Shown in pieces: positions 36,695 through 48,148 of a DNA stretch of 64,000 bases. This DNA comes from Nemophila menziesii. Lineage: Eukaryota > Streptophyta > Magnoliopsida > Boraginales > Hydrophyllaceae. The notes under the pieces were generated by a model. It was not told where the DNA came from and did not search any database. It saw nothing but the letters and a program-made list of their open reading frames with translations. Position 1 is the stretch's first letter. Every line of letters starts with the position of its first letter. The position numbers and the translations under genes are program-made. Location: assembly GCA_029959085.1 (NCBI GenBank), contig JARWIR010000023.1, forward strand, positions 10,243,860 to 10,307,859, read 5' to 3'.

Positions 36695-37744
36695 ATGACT
36701 AATAGAACAACAATCTTAGCTAGCAAGAGGGAGGTGAAGAGTAACAAGGGATTGGATTTAAACAAGAAGAAATCAATTGACAAAGGTGCTAGTTTTAAAT
36801 CAAAGGGTAAAGATAAATTGAAGAGTGGGAAACCTTCGTATGATAGTAATGGTAAAAAGCTTTATTATTATGCAAAGGAGAGAACACAACCTCAACCAGA
36901 TCTTATACCTATAGAGAAAGTGGATACTTCAAAGGCCTTGAAGATTTTTGCAGAAAAACAATTAAAAGAACTACCTTTTGCTTATGAGAAAGTATTTAAG
37001 GAAGAAATTAGAGATGGAGAATATGCGAGATTCTTTGACCTTGGTGAGAAATTGGGTTGGTCTACATTCATGGTAAGACGTTCTGAATTATGTCCTGAAT
37101 TAGTTTTGGAGTTCTATTTAGGCCTCTTTAGCCGAGATAGTGATGGTGTTCCGATTAGAGGAAAGTTAGTTCCTTTCACAGTTGAGGAGATTAGGAACCA
37201 CTTCAAGTTTAAGAAACTGAAAGGTTTTTGCAAATTTGAAGAAGCAGTTGCTAAACGAAAAATCTTTGATGAGGAATTACTTTTTGAGCATGTATTAGAC
37301 AAAGAGAAAGTGCAATCACATAAGGGAGAATTGAAGGCACCTTGGCCTTACAAATATCTTCAAGCAGATGCGCGAATTTGGCACAATTTTCTTATTCCTA
37401 ATGTCTTTGGAAACACACGAGCTTGGGATGTGACTATGAAGAACGCTCTACTGTTGGACTGTATTTTGAGAGGAGAAGAAGTTGATGTGGCACAGTTGAT
37501 CTATGAGGAGGTGATACGATTTCCGGTCTCTCCTAAATTAGTTTATAATGTTAAATTTCCAACTATGATCACGTGTCTGGTGCAAAAAGCGAATGTAGTA
37601 TTGGGTGAAGAAGAGAAACTCGAATTTAAAATGAGTTATATTGATAACGCTTGGATCAAAGAAATTCTTCGAAGAGCGGGTTCTACGCAAGTCTCGAGGA
37701 AGAAAAGGAGAAAAATTGGCAAGAGAAGATGGAGGAACGTTTAA
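36695..37744 (+). CDS. 3' ORF of element 1, Athila-type 'plant transposon protein', frameshifted near its end
   Basis: The start is the ATG at 36695, because element 2's homologous ORF also begins M-T-N-R-T. The N-terminus is rich in Lys and Ser. The core (about residues 100-290) has E-L-V-L-E-F-Y-L-G-L, K-L-V-P-F-T-V-E-E-I-R, W-H-N-F-L-I-P-N-V-F-G and a helix with L-L-L-D-C-I-L-R-G-E-E-V-D-V-A-Q-L-I-Y. This pattern is common in plant genomes as a retrotransposon-associated protein (I think of the Pfam 'putative plant transposon protein' family). No signal peptide or membrane segment is visible, so an envelope role is not supported. Near 37665-37690 the frame shifts; the homologous C-terminus continues at 37690-37887. 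Function unknown; perhaps nucleic-acid binding or nuclear transport, given its basic start. Confidence 0.82.
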   Translation: MTNRTTILASKREVKSNKGLDLNKKKSIDKGASFKSKGKDKLKSGKPSYDSNGKKLYYYAKERTQPQPDLIPIEKVDTSKALKIFAEKQLKELPFAYEKVFKEEIRDGEYARFFDLGEKLGWSTFMVRRSELCPELVLEFYLGLFSRDSDGVPIRGKLVPFTVEEIRNHFKFKKLKGFCKFEEAVAKRKIFDEELLFEHVLDKEKVQSHKGELKAPWPYKYLQADARIWHNFLIPNVFGNTRAWDVTMKNALLLDCILRGEEVDVAQLIYEEVIRFPVSPKLVYNVKFPTMITCLVQKANVVLGEEEKLEFKMSYIDNAWIKEILRRAGSTQVSRKKRRKIGKRRWRNV

Positions 37745-37887
37745 CGAAATTTGAATCAGCTCAAACTTCTTTAGTCAATGATGTGGCACAAATCAACGCT
37801 AATCAAGTGCGCATCATGAAACTTCTTGAGCAATTAACGAAAGGTCCAGCAATTCCAACCTTGGATATCAATGATGCGAGGCAATAG
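37690..37887 (+). pseudogene. out-of-frame coiled-coil C-terminus of element 1's 3' ORF
   Basis: In the +1-shifted frame the residues E-E-R-L-T-K-F-E-S-A-Q-T-S-L and I-M-K-L-L-E-Q-L-T show heptad spacing and match the coiled-coil end of element 2's 3' ORF (58000-58100). It stops at 37887. A single indel near 37665-37690 separates it from the main frame. Confidence 0.7.
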
Positions 37888-37974
37888 CCTCGAGAGTATG
37901 TTCTCTTTCTTCCTTACCATTTCTTTAAATATGTCTATCAGCTAATTTTAATTTCTGTTTTTCGAGTCTTTTTC

Positions 37975-37994
37975 GAGTCGTGGGGACACGGCTC
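37975..37994 (+). promoter_or_regulatory. conserved hairpin after the 3' ORF, element 1
   Basis: GAGTCGTG, a short GGGA loop, then CACGGCTC: an 8-bp stem with one G-U pair. Element 2 has the same structure at 58226-58245 with a few base changes. A PPT-like TAGTTGGGGGTG follows immediately. Role unknown. Confidence 0.6.
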
Positions 37995-39461
37995 ATTTTT
38001 TAGTTGGGGGTGTGGGGATTCGTTGTCTCTCATCTCCATTTTTCTGTTTTTGGGTGAAATTAAATTTTTTTGATACATGGGAATTAGATGTAGAATGTGT
38101 TTAATAGCTTAAAAGCATAAGCTCAGTAGATTGATGATAGTAAGTGATATGTTTATGAGCTATGTATTTGTATGCCTTGAGTATTTGTAGGAAAGCACAT
38201 GTTGATAGTAAAGAAAAGATTAGTGAGCAATGCGATAGAAAGTATGTTCGATCTCAGGGAACCTTGAAAGTGTGTAGGCCGTGAGATCCAAGCTAGTTGA
38301 AAAACCATTTGATGAAAGTGTTAAAGGTAAGAAATTTTCGAATTTACATAGTGTAGAAAGTGATTAAGGTGGTTCTTTCATATTTTGAAGCCCTTGAAGC
38401 CTTTTTATACCTTCTCACCTTGTGATTTTGATTTTATATGCTATATCCTTCTCAGCCCCTTCTAGCCTTTCTAAAGCCTTTTATTGAAACACGTTATAAG
38501 CCATATCCTTTAGATTTTAGGACTTTTCCATATGACCAGCACTCGAATTGCGATGCATAGACAGTTGTTTTAGAGCTTGAGTTTGGGGTGGTGGGTCCAC
38601 CATTATGGGAATTATTATTTTGTTGGGATTTTTGAGCTTATTAATTGTGCTTTATGCCTTATATTGATGATGATTCACAGAATTGTATTGTAACCCTTTG
38701 CCGGGGTAATAGTGAATGAAAAAGAAGCTACGAGCTAATTTTGCCAACAAGGGCATTAAAAGAAAAAATATATATATGATAAATTAGCGTGATATCTCAA
38801 CATTAAAAGAGAATCATAGCTATAAAAGAAAATTAATATGAAAAGAAAAGGAAATATATATATTCGGACCGGCAAAGTGGATTTTTATGTGAACATCTTA
38901 AGCTTTAATTGGGTTATTGGGGATGCTAAATGTGCATCAAGGAATTCATTGGGTTGAGTGAGAAACTTTTTATGAGAGTAACTCAAGCTCTAGGGCGATT
39001 TGTTGATGGCTAGTGAGGAGAGAGCCAAAAGCTCACTCCAAATTATCCAAATATATGATCATGCCGTCCCTAAGCCTACATTACAACCTTAAAGACCTTT
39101 TGATTCTTTGTTATGTAATTGAGAAGTGATTGAGCCATTAGAGATTAGATGAGTGGATCCTTGGATACTAGTGAGGTTTGATGAACAATCTATAGCTCTC
39201 TTGGGGAACTGAGTAAAGTCCCAATCCTTCTTACATTGCGAAACTAATCTGATCTTGAATTCAAGCCGTGTTGACTATAGATATGAGAATTGTACAGGTA
39301 TGTAGTTTATAAATATTATTGCATGAAATTTTCTGAGTTATGTGCTTTAGGTTTATTCTATATAGTCTGCTATGCTTTTTCCCTTGTGTTGAGAATTTTA
39401 TAAGTGTGTATTTCTAGACTTCCCAATGTTTTTATCTTTTATTGTATCGGGACGATACAAC
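37995..39461 (+). other. 3' noncoding region of element 1
   Basis: About 1.5 kb without a coding frame, conserved in parts with element 2 (58246-59615) and with the minus-strand family-3 remnant (46431-47750). It holds a second PPT-like box (CTTGAGTTTGGGGTGG near 38578) and a conserved stem-loop at 39012-39037 (arms AGTGAG and CTCACT). Such conservation suggests packaging or reverse-transcription signals. Confidence 0.65.
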
Positions 39462-39477
39462 TTTGAGTTGGGGGTCT
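39462..39477 (+). promoter_or_regulatory. polypurine tract of element 1
   Basis: CTTTGAGTTGGGGGTCT directly precedes the 3' LTR. The same sequence precedes the 3' LTR of element 2 and, on the minus strand, borders LTRs A, B and C. It primes plus-strand DNA synthesis. Confidence 0.85.
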
Positions 39478-40986
39478 TGATGTCTCCTCATTTGTGATAG
39501 ATTAATGTTAGGATGAGACATCATTTTAAGTGATTTAGAAGTCAATAATGTCGATTTTCTTGAGTTTTAGTGCACTTTCCTATTTTGTGTCTTGATTTGT
39601 AGAATTATTGTTTTTAGAGCATATTGGGTTTAATTGTTTATTTAGTGTGTAGCTTTAAAGATAATTATGGAGCTTAATTAGAGTCCAAGTCAAAGACTAC
39701 AACTTATGGAAGGAGATATGCATGGAAATTGGAAATAAGGAAAGAATTGCTAAAAAGATGGAAAAGGAAAAGCTGCCTAAATCTGGGATTCTGCATACAC
39801 GTCCAAAGATAGGCGTTTTTACCTAAGAAATAACTTCTAAAGGGTCTAGATAATTCTGTTGCGATTCTTTTGGTATCTTGTGGAGCAAAAACGGACCAAT
39901 AACGAAGAAGATACACTCAAAACAACGCAGCAGTGTTTATCTTTATTTCCATACGAATTTGAGTTGGGCTAGAAGTCCATTACCTTAACTCTTCCTCAAG
40001 AAAACGAATTAGGTCTTCTAAACACCTATAAATACACCCTTATATCACTTGTAAATCATCCTTGCCTCATAGTAATTAGTTCTTAAGGTTTTATTCTTCC
40101 AGATTATTGTAGAGAGCAAGATGATGTCTTTTATTATTTCTTTTAGTTTATTTCCTTCAGGTATGAACTAAACTCCCCATAGCTTGGGTTTTGCATATGT
40201 ATAATCTATGAATTCTAATTCTTCTATCTAAGTTTCTTTGGGAATTATATGTTTTAATCTGATATTATCTTCTTACTTTATATTTGCTTACGTGTTTTGA
40301 TTTAATGTCTTTCCTAGAACTGATCACTTTAGGATTGTTTTAAGAGTAGTTCGATGGTCTCCTTGACAGGGTGTTTAACTATTGAACCACCACATAATGT
40401 CTAGTGTCGATAGCAGTTCTGACAAAACATACTTCTAACTAGATAGTCATTAGGGTTTGTTTTAACCACCGTATCACCAAGATTGCAGTATTTGCTTAGG
40501 GCCTTAGTAACGTTTGATAACCCTATTTGAAATCACTTCTTGGTTGTGACGTAGCCCCCTTAGTCGTTCTCAAGGTCTAAGCTTGGGGAATTTAGAATCC
40601 TGACTAAGTATTACCAAGAGCTAATATTCTCCCTTATGAACTAGATTTATAGATAGAATTAGAAGGATTAGTGCATACTAGCAAAACCTAAGCTATACTT
40701 CTCATCTCATATTCTTAATCTTTTATTTTAATGTCTTTATTTTCCTAGTTTTACTTCATAATTTCGAATTCCTATTTGCTTTATTTACTGTCTTTTAATT
40801 ATTTACTTTTACTCGTTATCCGTTCCTACGCGTTTAACACACTTAAGTCCCTGAGAACGAACTCTACTTATCATTAAAAATTGCATACGTCCTGTAATAC
40901 TTGCATTACTGTGCCTGTCTAGGGTGAGAGTGCGTAGTTTCTTGACTTAATTTTATCTTATTTTCATCACACCCTAGGCAACACCA
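39478..40986 (+). mobile_element. 3' LTR of element 1
   Basis: 1509 bp, about 98% identical by eye to the 5' LTR; the largest difference is a replaced stretch of some 25 bases near 39828-39840. TATAAATA is at 40027-40034. GGGTA follows at 40987-40991. Confidence 0.95.
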
Positions 40987-40991
40987 GGGTA

Positions 40992-41180
40992 TTAAACAAG
41001 TTGTTCCGATTCAGATATTTTGTAGACAAATTGATGTTAATAAATGATGTCATTGTGGATGGTTTATATCCCATTTAGATAGGCTAGAATAGGGACACTA
41101 TTATTATGAGAATATAGGTTTATTTTGTTATAAATGTGGATATATCAGACATAATCAAAGTCATTGTGAAACTCTTATTC
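40992..41180 (+). pseudogene. LINE ORF1-like scrap with CCHC zinc knuckle
   Basis: One frame gives I-D-V-N-K, then Y-E-N-I-G-L-F-C-Y-K-C-G-Y-I-R-H-N, a C-x2-C-x4-H-x4-C knuckle preceded by the 'YEnL..fC' phrase typical of plant LINE ORF1 (DUF4283-type) proteins. Two stops interrupt it. It starts immediately after element 1's target duplication, so element 1 may have landed in or beside it. Confidence 0.5.
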
Positions 41181-41185
41181 TTATC

Positions 41186-42040
41186 CAATATGGCAACACC
41201 GAAGAAACTATGTACATGATAAAACCGAAATAGTACTAACCCCTCAAAGCACTTAGCCTGTAAACTAAAAAAGTTTATTTATGGCTTTAAACAGGTTTTG
41301 TGTTGTATTAAAGAAATTTGAGTGAGTACATGTTCAAAAAATAAATTGACACGTGTGGTTACGTCAAGTCTAGTGGGCGAAACTTTATCATCCTTGTCGT
41401 ATACATTGGTTATATATTTATAGATTTAAATATGAGTAATATATTGGATAAAACAAAGATAATTCTTTCACAAAAATTGTACATGAAAAACGTCTTAGAC
41501 ACATCATTTTTTCTTGGAATTCAAATTGAAAAGTACCACAAACGAAGAAAACATGGTTTGTCACATTTGTAGAAATAGTTTAGCGTTATGTGATTCTCTA
41601 TATATTGACAAATGAAACACACCATTATCTCACAAATATAATTTGATCGATTGTGATCCCCATGTTTGAGCTTAAAGATGGTAGAAATGAAGAAGATACC
41701 ATACTCTTTAGTTATTAGGAGTTTCATGTACTCCCAATTATGTATAAGTCCATGCATAACATTTGTCTTTAGCATTCTAACCCGGTATATTATCAAACAT
41801 GAAGTTTCACACTGGAAGGTTGTTAAAAGAATGATGAGTTACTTAAAGCTGAAAAAGGACTATAATTTTACTTTTAAAATCACGTTCAAAGTGAAGTTGA
41901 TTAGTTATCCGACTCAAGATCATACCATATGGATGAGTAACTTTGTCACAAATATAGATCCCAATGGGAAAGTATTGCGTTTAATGGAAATGCCATTGTT
42001 ATATGTTTTTATGACAGAGCGACAAAGTTCTATTCAATAA
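41186..42040 (+). pseudogene. Ty1/copia reverse transcriptase remnant
   Basis: Successive frames match copia RT in order: E-E-T-M-Y-M near 41200, K-K-F-I-Y-G-F-K-Q near 41270 (copia LKKSIYGLKQ), F-I-I-L-V-V-Y-I-G-Y near 41385 where the catalytic Y-V-D-D should be, F-F-L-G-I-Q-I near 41510, then an open frame (41666-42040) with M-K-K-I-P-Y-S, S-F-M-Y, and H-W-K-V-V-K-R-M-M-S-Y-L-K. Catalytic aspartates are lost and stops are frequent. It is the only Ty1/copia material I recognise in the window. Confidence 0.78.
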
Positions 42041-42235
42041 ATGATAAAGATTTCTCAAAGTCAAAGAGCGTTGAAAACAAATATCTTTCGTGAAAGAGAC
42101 TGTACAATATTGACATATAGAAATAAAGCATGTACAAATGGAGTTCAGTCTTACCGATCTACTCACCAATGTTTTAACTCCATCTACTTTTAAGTGCATA
42201 GTAGCGAATATGGGATTCCATTTGTAGAGAAACTA

Positions 42236-43784
42236 TGGAGAGTGTTTGTGGTTCCATGTGTTATATAAATATGATTGATTGGTACCTATAGAATTAGGAC
42301 TCCCCGCAATTGTACAGGTTGTCTCCAGTAAAAATATGATAATTCTAAGGGTTATTGATCAACAAGGACGACCAACGATGTAAATAATTCGCTTTGAATG
42401 TAATAAAATGTTGAGTTGTGGATGAAACAATAATAATAATGAGGAATTGTATTTGGTTTTTATAATTAAAGGACTAACTTGCAAATAAGTAAATATGAAA
42501 CCAAAATGTCAATGACTAAAATGCTAAAAAAGAGTTTATAAAGTATGAAAATGTAATGTTTAATCCTTGTGAGTGTTTCACCTAATTGACAATTATCTTG
42601 TTTTTGGTATAAGGGTGAATTGAATATGGTTGACAATAGCCAGGATAAAATTACATCTAAATCCCCTAACAGGAAACCTAGCTCTTTACCTTACTCGTCT
42701 CCTACTTTCAGATAGGTTTAAGAACAAATCCTTATTGACTACCTTGAGTGCTAATATCGTCCAATAAAAGGTAGTAGGCGCTTATATATTATGTCAAAGA
42801 ATCTAACCCCCAACTAGGTTGTTAGTCTAAAAGACTCTAACTACCTATACTTGATCAAGTTGTAAATAGGCTACATGCACAAATATATAAATCATGAAAA
42901 ATAGAAGTTCAATTCATTTCAATACATAAGAAGTATCCCAAATCACCAAAACAAAGATAAAAAACACTTAGGGTTCATACCCTTTGCAAGTCTTAAGCAT
43001 AAATTAACTCAGCCCGTACTCAGAAAAGGAAAATAAAGTGGAAATAATACTAGAAACATGTTTAAAAGACAAAATAGAATCGAATTAACCTAAAATACTG
43101 AAAGGACGGGTTGTGAAATCGGTGGAAATGATTAAATTTGGGTGTTAAACACTTCTTCTCTCTTCTCAAGGCGCTTGAGCTCTTCTCCTGATGAAAATAT
43201 TTGATAAAAAATGAAGCATGTTCCAAATAGGAGCTTAAGTAAGCTTTTATACTAAGTCCATAATTTTTTTAGACTTGACGGTCTTACATGAGTGACTTAA
43301 AATGGGTCGAACCCGTTTTTGACTATGTTGTTCAAGTTCAAGTCACGTTGGTAAAAACTGCCATAAATTTCATGTCTTAACTCCGAATTGACTTCTGTCA
43401 CCTTTCACGAGATCCTGACTCCAAGGTCTTCAATATCACAAAGAATGAAGTCCATAGATTTTAGCAGTTAATTATGGTAACAAAAACAACCTGACGATGC
43501 CCTTTTCTTGTAAACGCTCTAACTTTCCAAAAGTGACCTCTAGCTCTCTTTATGCCTTGGATTGGGTTTGGACCTCATCATTTTGGACCCTTTTGTCAAG
43601 CATGTACCTAAAATTACACACATAACACACAATTATGGCACAAAAACACTATATTTGAAATATTATCCAAATTAATGAAGAAAGTATATTATGGCGATTA
43701 TTAGGGAAGAATCCCTCACTTAGGTCCCATAAACTTTCTAAAAGATGTCTCGTGAGTAGATTAATTTATCAAATCGAGACATCA
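42236..43784 (-). mobile_element. family-3 LTR B (minus strand, 3' LTR)
   Basis: Plus strand starts TGGAGAGTGTTTGTGG and ends CGAGACATCA, followed by ATACCCCCAACTC (polypurine tract complement). Aligns throughout with LTR C and LTR A. The short flanking phrase AACTAYGGAGAG is shared with LTR C, so the left edge could lie a few bases further in. Confidence 0.82.
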
Positions 43785-44035
43785 ATACCCCCAACTCAAA
43801 TTTTTGTCATTCTGGCAAAATAAAAGAGAAGAGAACCAAATGCGACCTATGTCCAATTAACCAAGGAAGAAAGGAGGGAATAGATAGATAATAAATAAAA
43901 CTAAGGCAGCTATTTTAGCAAGTCTCATATTGTGGTGTTCAATAAATAATAAACAAATATTAAGAATATACGAACAATAAACATCTAACAAGTTCAAAAG
44001 TTGATTAATTTCGCAATGCAATAAGGAGTGGTTCT
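43785..44035 (-). other. family-3 3' internal remnant next to LTR B
   Basis: Polypurine tract complement plus about 240 bases shared with 23587-23830 and 46431-46680. It is joined at about 44035 to the plus-strand pol remnant, skipping roughly 1.1 kb that is present beside LTR C. Confidence 0.75.
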
Positions 44036-44324
44036 CCCAACAATCTGAGTCATGACAAAGAAGCAAAAGTTGAGAGTCCCCAAGAATCTGTGGAGACTAG
44101 AGGAGAATATGAGTTTTGGGTAGGCAATGAAGTTGCATAGTAATCCTCCAAACACAAGGGTAGACTACGGGGATACAAGAATTCTTGGTTGGGCTTATTC
44201 GTAGTCACTCGAGTTGTTTCCGCATAAATTGGCTGAGGTACAAACAAAGAAAAGTTTCAAGTTTAGCTTAGTAGATATGAATCGCCTCACCTGCTACTGG
44301 GGAGGCTATATAAAGAAAAACTAG
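44036..44324 (+). pseudogene. GPY/F pol-tail remnant, copy 1 (element-1-like)
   Basis: Plus-strand frames with stops give K-V-E-S-P-K-N, E-E-N-M-S-F-G, then G-W-A-Y-S, V-Q-T-K-K-S-F-K-F-S-L-V-D-M-N-R-L-T-C-Y-W-G-G-Y near the end, matching the end of element 1's fusion ORF (L-T-R-C-W-G-G-Y). The stop is at 44322-44324. The downstream spacer to 44873 also matches element 1 after its ORF (a block around 'gatacaacccaca'). Confidence 0.72.
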
Positions 44325-44873
44325 TGAAGTAAATATGTAAAACTTTGAATAGCATAAAATAGAAGTACTTACAAGATACAACCCACAATTTTTTTAATAT
44401 TTTATGCATTTTTTTTTGTTTTTCGGTAGTGTAGATTAGTTAATTTTTTAGTGTTTACTATGTATAATGAGAAGGGTATTTGTATTTTTGATGTTAAGGT
44501 AATCCAGGATTTGAGTTTTTAGTCAAAGTAAGAACATCGTCATGACATGTAGGTGATTCTGGAGAACTAAATGGTGTTGGTTGAGAGGTTTAGAATTACA
44601 ATGCAGATTCTCACGGTGCACCACGAGACCCTACCGTTACAACTATGCGTGAATTATTTTTTAATACAATGTTGAGAGAAAGGAGGAATGGGGTATACCG
44701 AAGACGCATGATGTATCGAGTTTCGCAACTACCATATTAGGGTATGAAGAAAAGAAGGTCAAGGTACACCACAACACCCATGTCGTGAACCGCACGACAT
44801 GCGTAGCAGCTATGAAGTGAAGGTCTAGTTAATTTCAACTATGTTGTAGAAATCTCCACCTAGGCGTCAACTA
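44325..44873 (+). other. post-pol spacer of the element-1-like remnant
   Basis: Noncoding. Its right part (44605-44810) is GC-richer and contains CACGGTGCACCACGAG, GGTACACCACAACACC and a hairpin GTCGTG..CACGAC, in the position where elements 1 and 2 carry their palindromic arrays. LTR C begins at 44874. Confidence 0.55.
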
Positions 44874-46430
44874 CGGAGAGTGTTTGTGGTTCCATGTGTT
44901 ATATAAATATGATGGATTGGTACCAATGGAATTAGGACTCCTCTTAAGTGTATAGGTTGTCGACAAGCAAAAATATGATAAGCCTAAGGGCTATTGATCA
45001 ACAAGGACTACAAATTATGTAAATAATTCGTTTGAGTGTAATAAAATCTTATATTGTGGATGAAACTATATAATAATGAGGAATTTGTATTTGGTTTTTA
45101 TAATTTAAGGGACTAACTTGAAAATAAGTAAATATTAAATTAAAATGTCAAGGAATATAATACTAAAAATATTTTATAAAGTACGAAAATGAAATGCTTG
45201 ATCCTTGCGAGTAATCCACCTAATTGACAATTATCTTGTTTGTTATATAAGGGTGAAGTGAATATGGTTCAAAATAGCTGCGATGCAATTATGTCTAAAT
45301 CCCCTCACGGGCAACCTAGCTCTCTACCTTACTTGTCTCCTGGTTTTCAGATAGGCTTAAGCACAAATCCCTATTGACTATCTAGCGTGCTAATATCGGC
45401 TGATAAAAGGCATTAGGCGCTTGTCTATTATGTCCAAAAATCCAACCCCCTACCCGGGTGTTAGTGGAAAAGACTCAAACTACATATACTTGACCAAGTT
45501 ATAAATAGGCTACATGCACAAATATATATACAATGAAAAATAAAGGTTCAATTCATTTCAATACATAAAAAGTATCTCAAATCACCAAAACATAGATAAA
45601 AATCACTTAGGGTTCATACCCTTTGCAAGTCTTAAACAAAAATTAGCTTAGCTCGTACTAAATGATGGAAAATATAGTGGAAATAATACTAAAATAATGC
45701 TTAAAATATAAAATGGAATCAAATTAACATAAAATACTGAAAGGATAGGTTGTGGAATGGAGGAGAATGAAGGAATTTGGGTGTAAAACCCTTCTTCTCT
45801 CTTTTGTGGGCGCTTGAGCTCTTCTCCAGACGAAAATATTTGATAAAAACTGAAGCCTGTTACAAATAGGAGCTTATGTAAGCTTATATACTAAGTCCAA
45901 AAAATCTCTAGACTGTATGGTCTTACATGAGTGACTTAAAATGGGCCCAACCCATTTTTGACTATGTTGTTTGGGTTTGGGTTTGAGTCACGTTGGTAAA
46001 AACTGCCATAAAATTTCTTGTCTCAACTCCAAATTGACTTATGTCACCTCTCACGTGATCTTGACTCCAAACTTTTCTATATCACATAGAATCAAGTCTA
46101 TATATATTACCAATTAATTATGGTGACAACAACAATCTGATGATGCTGTTTTTTGTAAACGCTCTAGCTTTCCAAAAGTGACTTCTAGCTCTCTTTACTC
46201 CTTGGATTGGTTTGGACCTCATCCTTTTAGAACCTTGTGTCAACTATGTACCTAAAAACTACACACTTAACACACAATTATGGAATAAAACACTATATAT
46301 GAGATATTATCCAAATTAATGAAGAAAAATACATTATGGCGATTATTAGGGAAAAATCCGTAACATATTTCCCATAAACCTTCTAAAAGATTTCGTGTGA
46401 GTATATTAATCTATCAATAACATGACATCA
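44874..46430 (-). mobile_element. family-3 LTR C (minus strand, 3' LTR)
   Basis: Starts CGGAGAGTGTTTGTGG (first base mutated from T) and ends CATGACATCA before ATACCCCCAACTC. It aligns with LTRs A and B and supplies the empty site for the MITE of LTR A near 46100-46120. Confidence 0.82.
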
Positions 46431-47750
46431 ATACCCCCAACTCAATGTTTTATCGTCCTAATAATATAAAATAAAAGAAAACCAAAAGGGGCCTAAGTCC
46501 AAATAACCAAGGAAGAAAGAACATAATTGATAGATAATGATAAAATTAAGGCAACTATTCTAACAAGTCTAATATTATGGTGTTCGAGAAATAATAAACA
46601 TATATTCATAATATACAAACAATAAACATCTAACAAGTTCAAAAGTAGATTAATTTCGTTATGCAATAAGGAGTGGTTCTCTCTTAAGTTGATACGAGGG
46701 CTATATTTTATTCATAGGTCTTCCCTTGTTTCTAATGGTCCACTTATATACTCCATAATTTTTCAATTGTTACTTACCCAACCAGATAAGAATCCTATGG
46801 TCTTAAGGTGTAGCGTAGGCTTAAGATAGGGTGTGATAAGTATTTAGGATAATTTAGAGTGAGATTTTGACTCTCTCCTCACTATCTATCAACTAATCTT
46901 CATAGATTTTAAGTTTCAGCTCATAATCGTGCTCACTCAACCCATTTGATACTATACTGTTGGATCTCCGAATCCTACCCAATTTTCCACAATTTCCTAT
47001 GACAGATTTTATTTTATTCTTTTTCTTTGATTTTTTTTGTAAGTTAGATACAAGTCCCTTTTTTCATGTGAATCCTTGCATTGATTATTTTATTTCTTTT
47101 CCCAAACTTTTCTCGAATCCGGCATGGATTACAATTTAGCACGTAATTCATAAACACTATAAACATCTACCCACCCAATGTATCCCCTGATCACGTACAC
47201 CCAACACCACAAACTCATGCTCCAAGACAACTTGTCCTAGGCATGTGATTCGTGAGCGGGTCATATGGTCAAATCCTAAAACTGGAGGGTAAAGGCGTAT
47301 AGCGTGGTTTCAAGTAAAATACTACAAAGTCTTGAATGGGCTAAGAAGGATATTACAATTCGTTACTGGTAAGAAAGCTAAAGGCACAAAGGGCTAACAC
47401 AGAAATGCCTTAATCATCTTACTAACTACTTTGGTTCGTTACTTTCTCACTTTTAGTTCATAAATTAATCGGGTTATTCACTAGTTCCAACCTCACTTAC
47501 TACCACCGCTCACATCTTCTTAAGTTCAAACTTAACTTCTACTCATTGCTCATTAATTCTACTTATCCCCTATTATATGTTTTCATGCAAATATATTATA
47601 CACTTTGTAAAAAGGTTAAGAAACACACGGTTTCTATCATTAACTTTATAAAATATATGCTTAAAAGGGACATTCATTACATTTTCTACACCTAATCCTT
47701 ATTCTAATTTTTTTTTAATTTTTTTTTGATTTTGAAAAGTAAGTAAAAAC
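46431..47750 (-). other. family-3 3' noncoding region next to LTR C
   Basis: Minus-strand continuation from the polypurine tract. It contains the stem-loop conserved with elements 1 and 2 (46858-46883) and matches element 1's 38050-39461 region along much of its length, including a block near the 3' ORF end (47600-47700). No coding frame. It meets the plus-strand remnant near 47750. Confidence 0.72.
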
Positions 47751-47770
47751 AAAATGTGAATGAGGAAAAT

Positions 47771-48148
47771 GAGTACTTGAGGGAAGAGTGACCCTCTGCA
47801 CCAAAGAGGACTCCCAAATATTTTATGTTTTGGAAAAGTAAAAGAAGGTGTAGAGTGAGGTCCCAACAATCCGAGTTGTGACCAAAGAACCAAAAGTTGA
47901 GAGTCCCAAGAATCCGTGAAGACTAGAGAAGAATATGAGTTTGGGATAGGAAATGAGGTTGCATGTTATGCCCCCAAACATGATAATAGACTATGAGGTT
48001 ACAAAAATTCTCGGATGGGCTTATTCGTAGTCACTCGAGTTGTTTCTGCAGAAATTGATTGACGAACGAATAAAGAAAAGTTTCAAGTTTCGCTTAGTAC
48101 ATGTGAATGACTCACCCGCACTGAGGAGGCTATATAAAAAAAAACTAG
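47771..48148 (+). pseudogene. protease-end to GPY/F remnant, copy 2 (same joint as element 1)
   Basis: One frame gives E-G-R-V-T-L-C-T-K-E-D-S-Q-I-F-Y-V-L-E-K, matching the end of element 1's protease (D-G-T-I-T-L-H-A-K, F-Y-V-L-G-K). V-P-T-I-R-V-V then runs into the pre-GPY region: E-E-Y-E-F-G-I-G-N-E-V and R-M-G-L-F-V-V-T-R-V-V-S-A-E. No RT, RNase H or integrase core lies between. Several stops and shifts show it is old. So the RT-less joint exists in a copy much diverged from element 1. Downstream spacer continues to 48375, where element 2 is inserted. Confidence 0.75.

Larger units (their letters stand above)
31063..40986 (+). mobile_element. Element 1: non-autonomous Athila-like LTR retrotransposon, complete insertion
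   Basis: Two LTRs (31063-32588 and 39478-40986) start TGATGTCTCC and end ACACCA. GGGTA precedes the element (31058-31062) and follows it (40987-40991), a 5-bp target duplication. A tRNA-Asp primer site (32595-32611) and a polypurine tract (39462-39477) sit next to the LTRs. Inside are gag, protease fused to a GPY/F tail, a GC-rich array, and a second 3' ORF. RT, RNase H and the integrase core are absent, so it must have been moved by another element's enzymes. About 25-30 differences between the LTRs by eye, near 2%, indicate a fairly young insertion. Element 2 shares its primer site, polypurine tract and LTR ends. Confidence 0.95.

Noticed and set aside
36695..37744. Envelope gene in element 1
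   Set aside because: No signal peptide, membrane helix or cleavage motif is visible; the domain resembles a cytoplasmic or nuclear plant transposon protein.
41521..41796. Minus-strand frame at the copia remnant
   Set aside because: The plus strand carries ordered copia RT motifs; this is its antisense.
47699..47893. Minus-strand frame with hydrophobic end
   Set aside because: It lies across the plus-strand protease-GPY/F remnant and a poly(T) stretch; it is a shadow frame.
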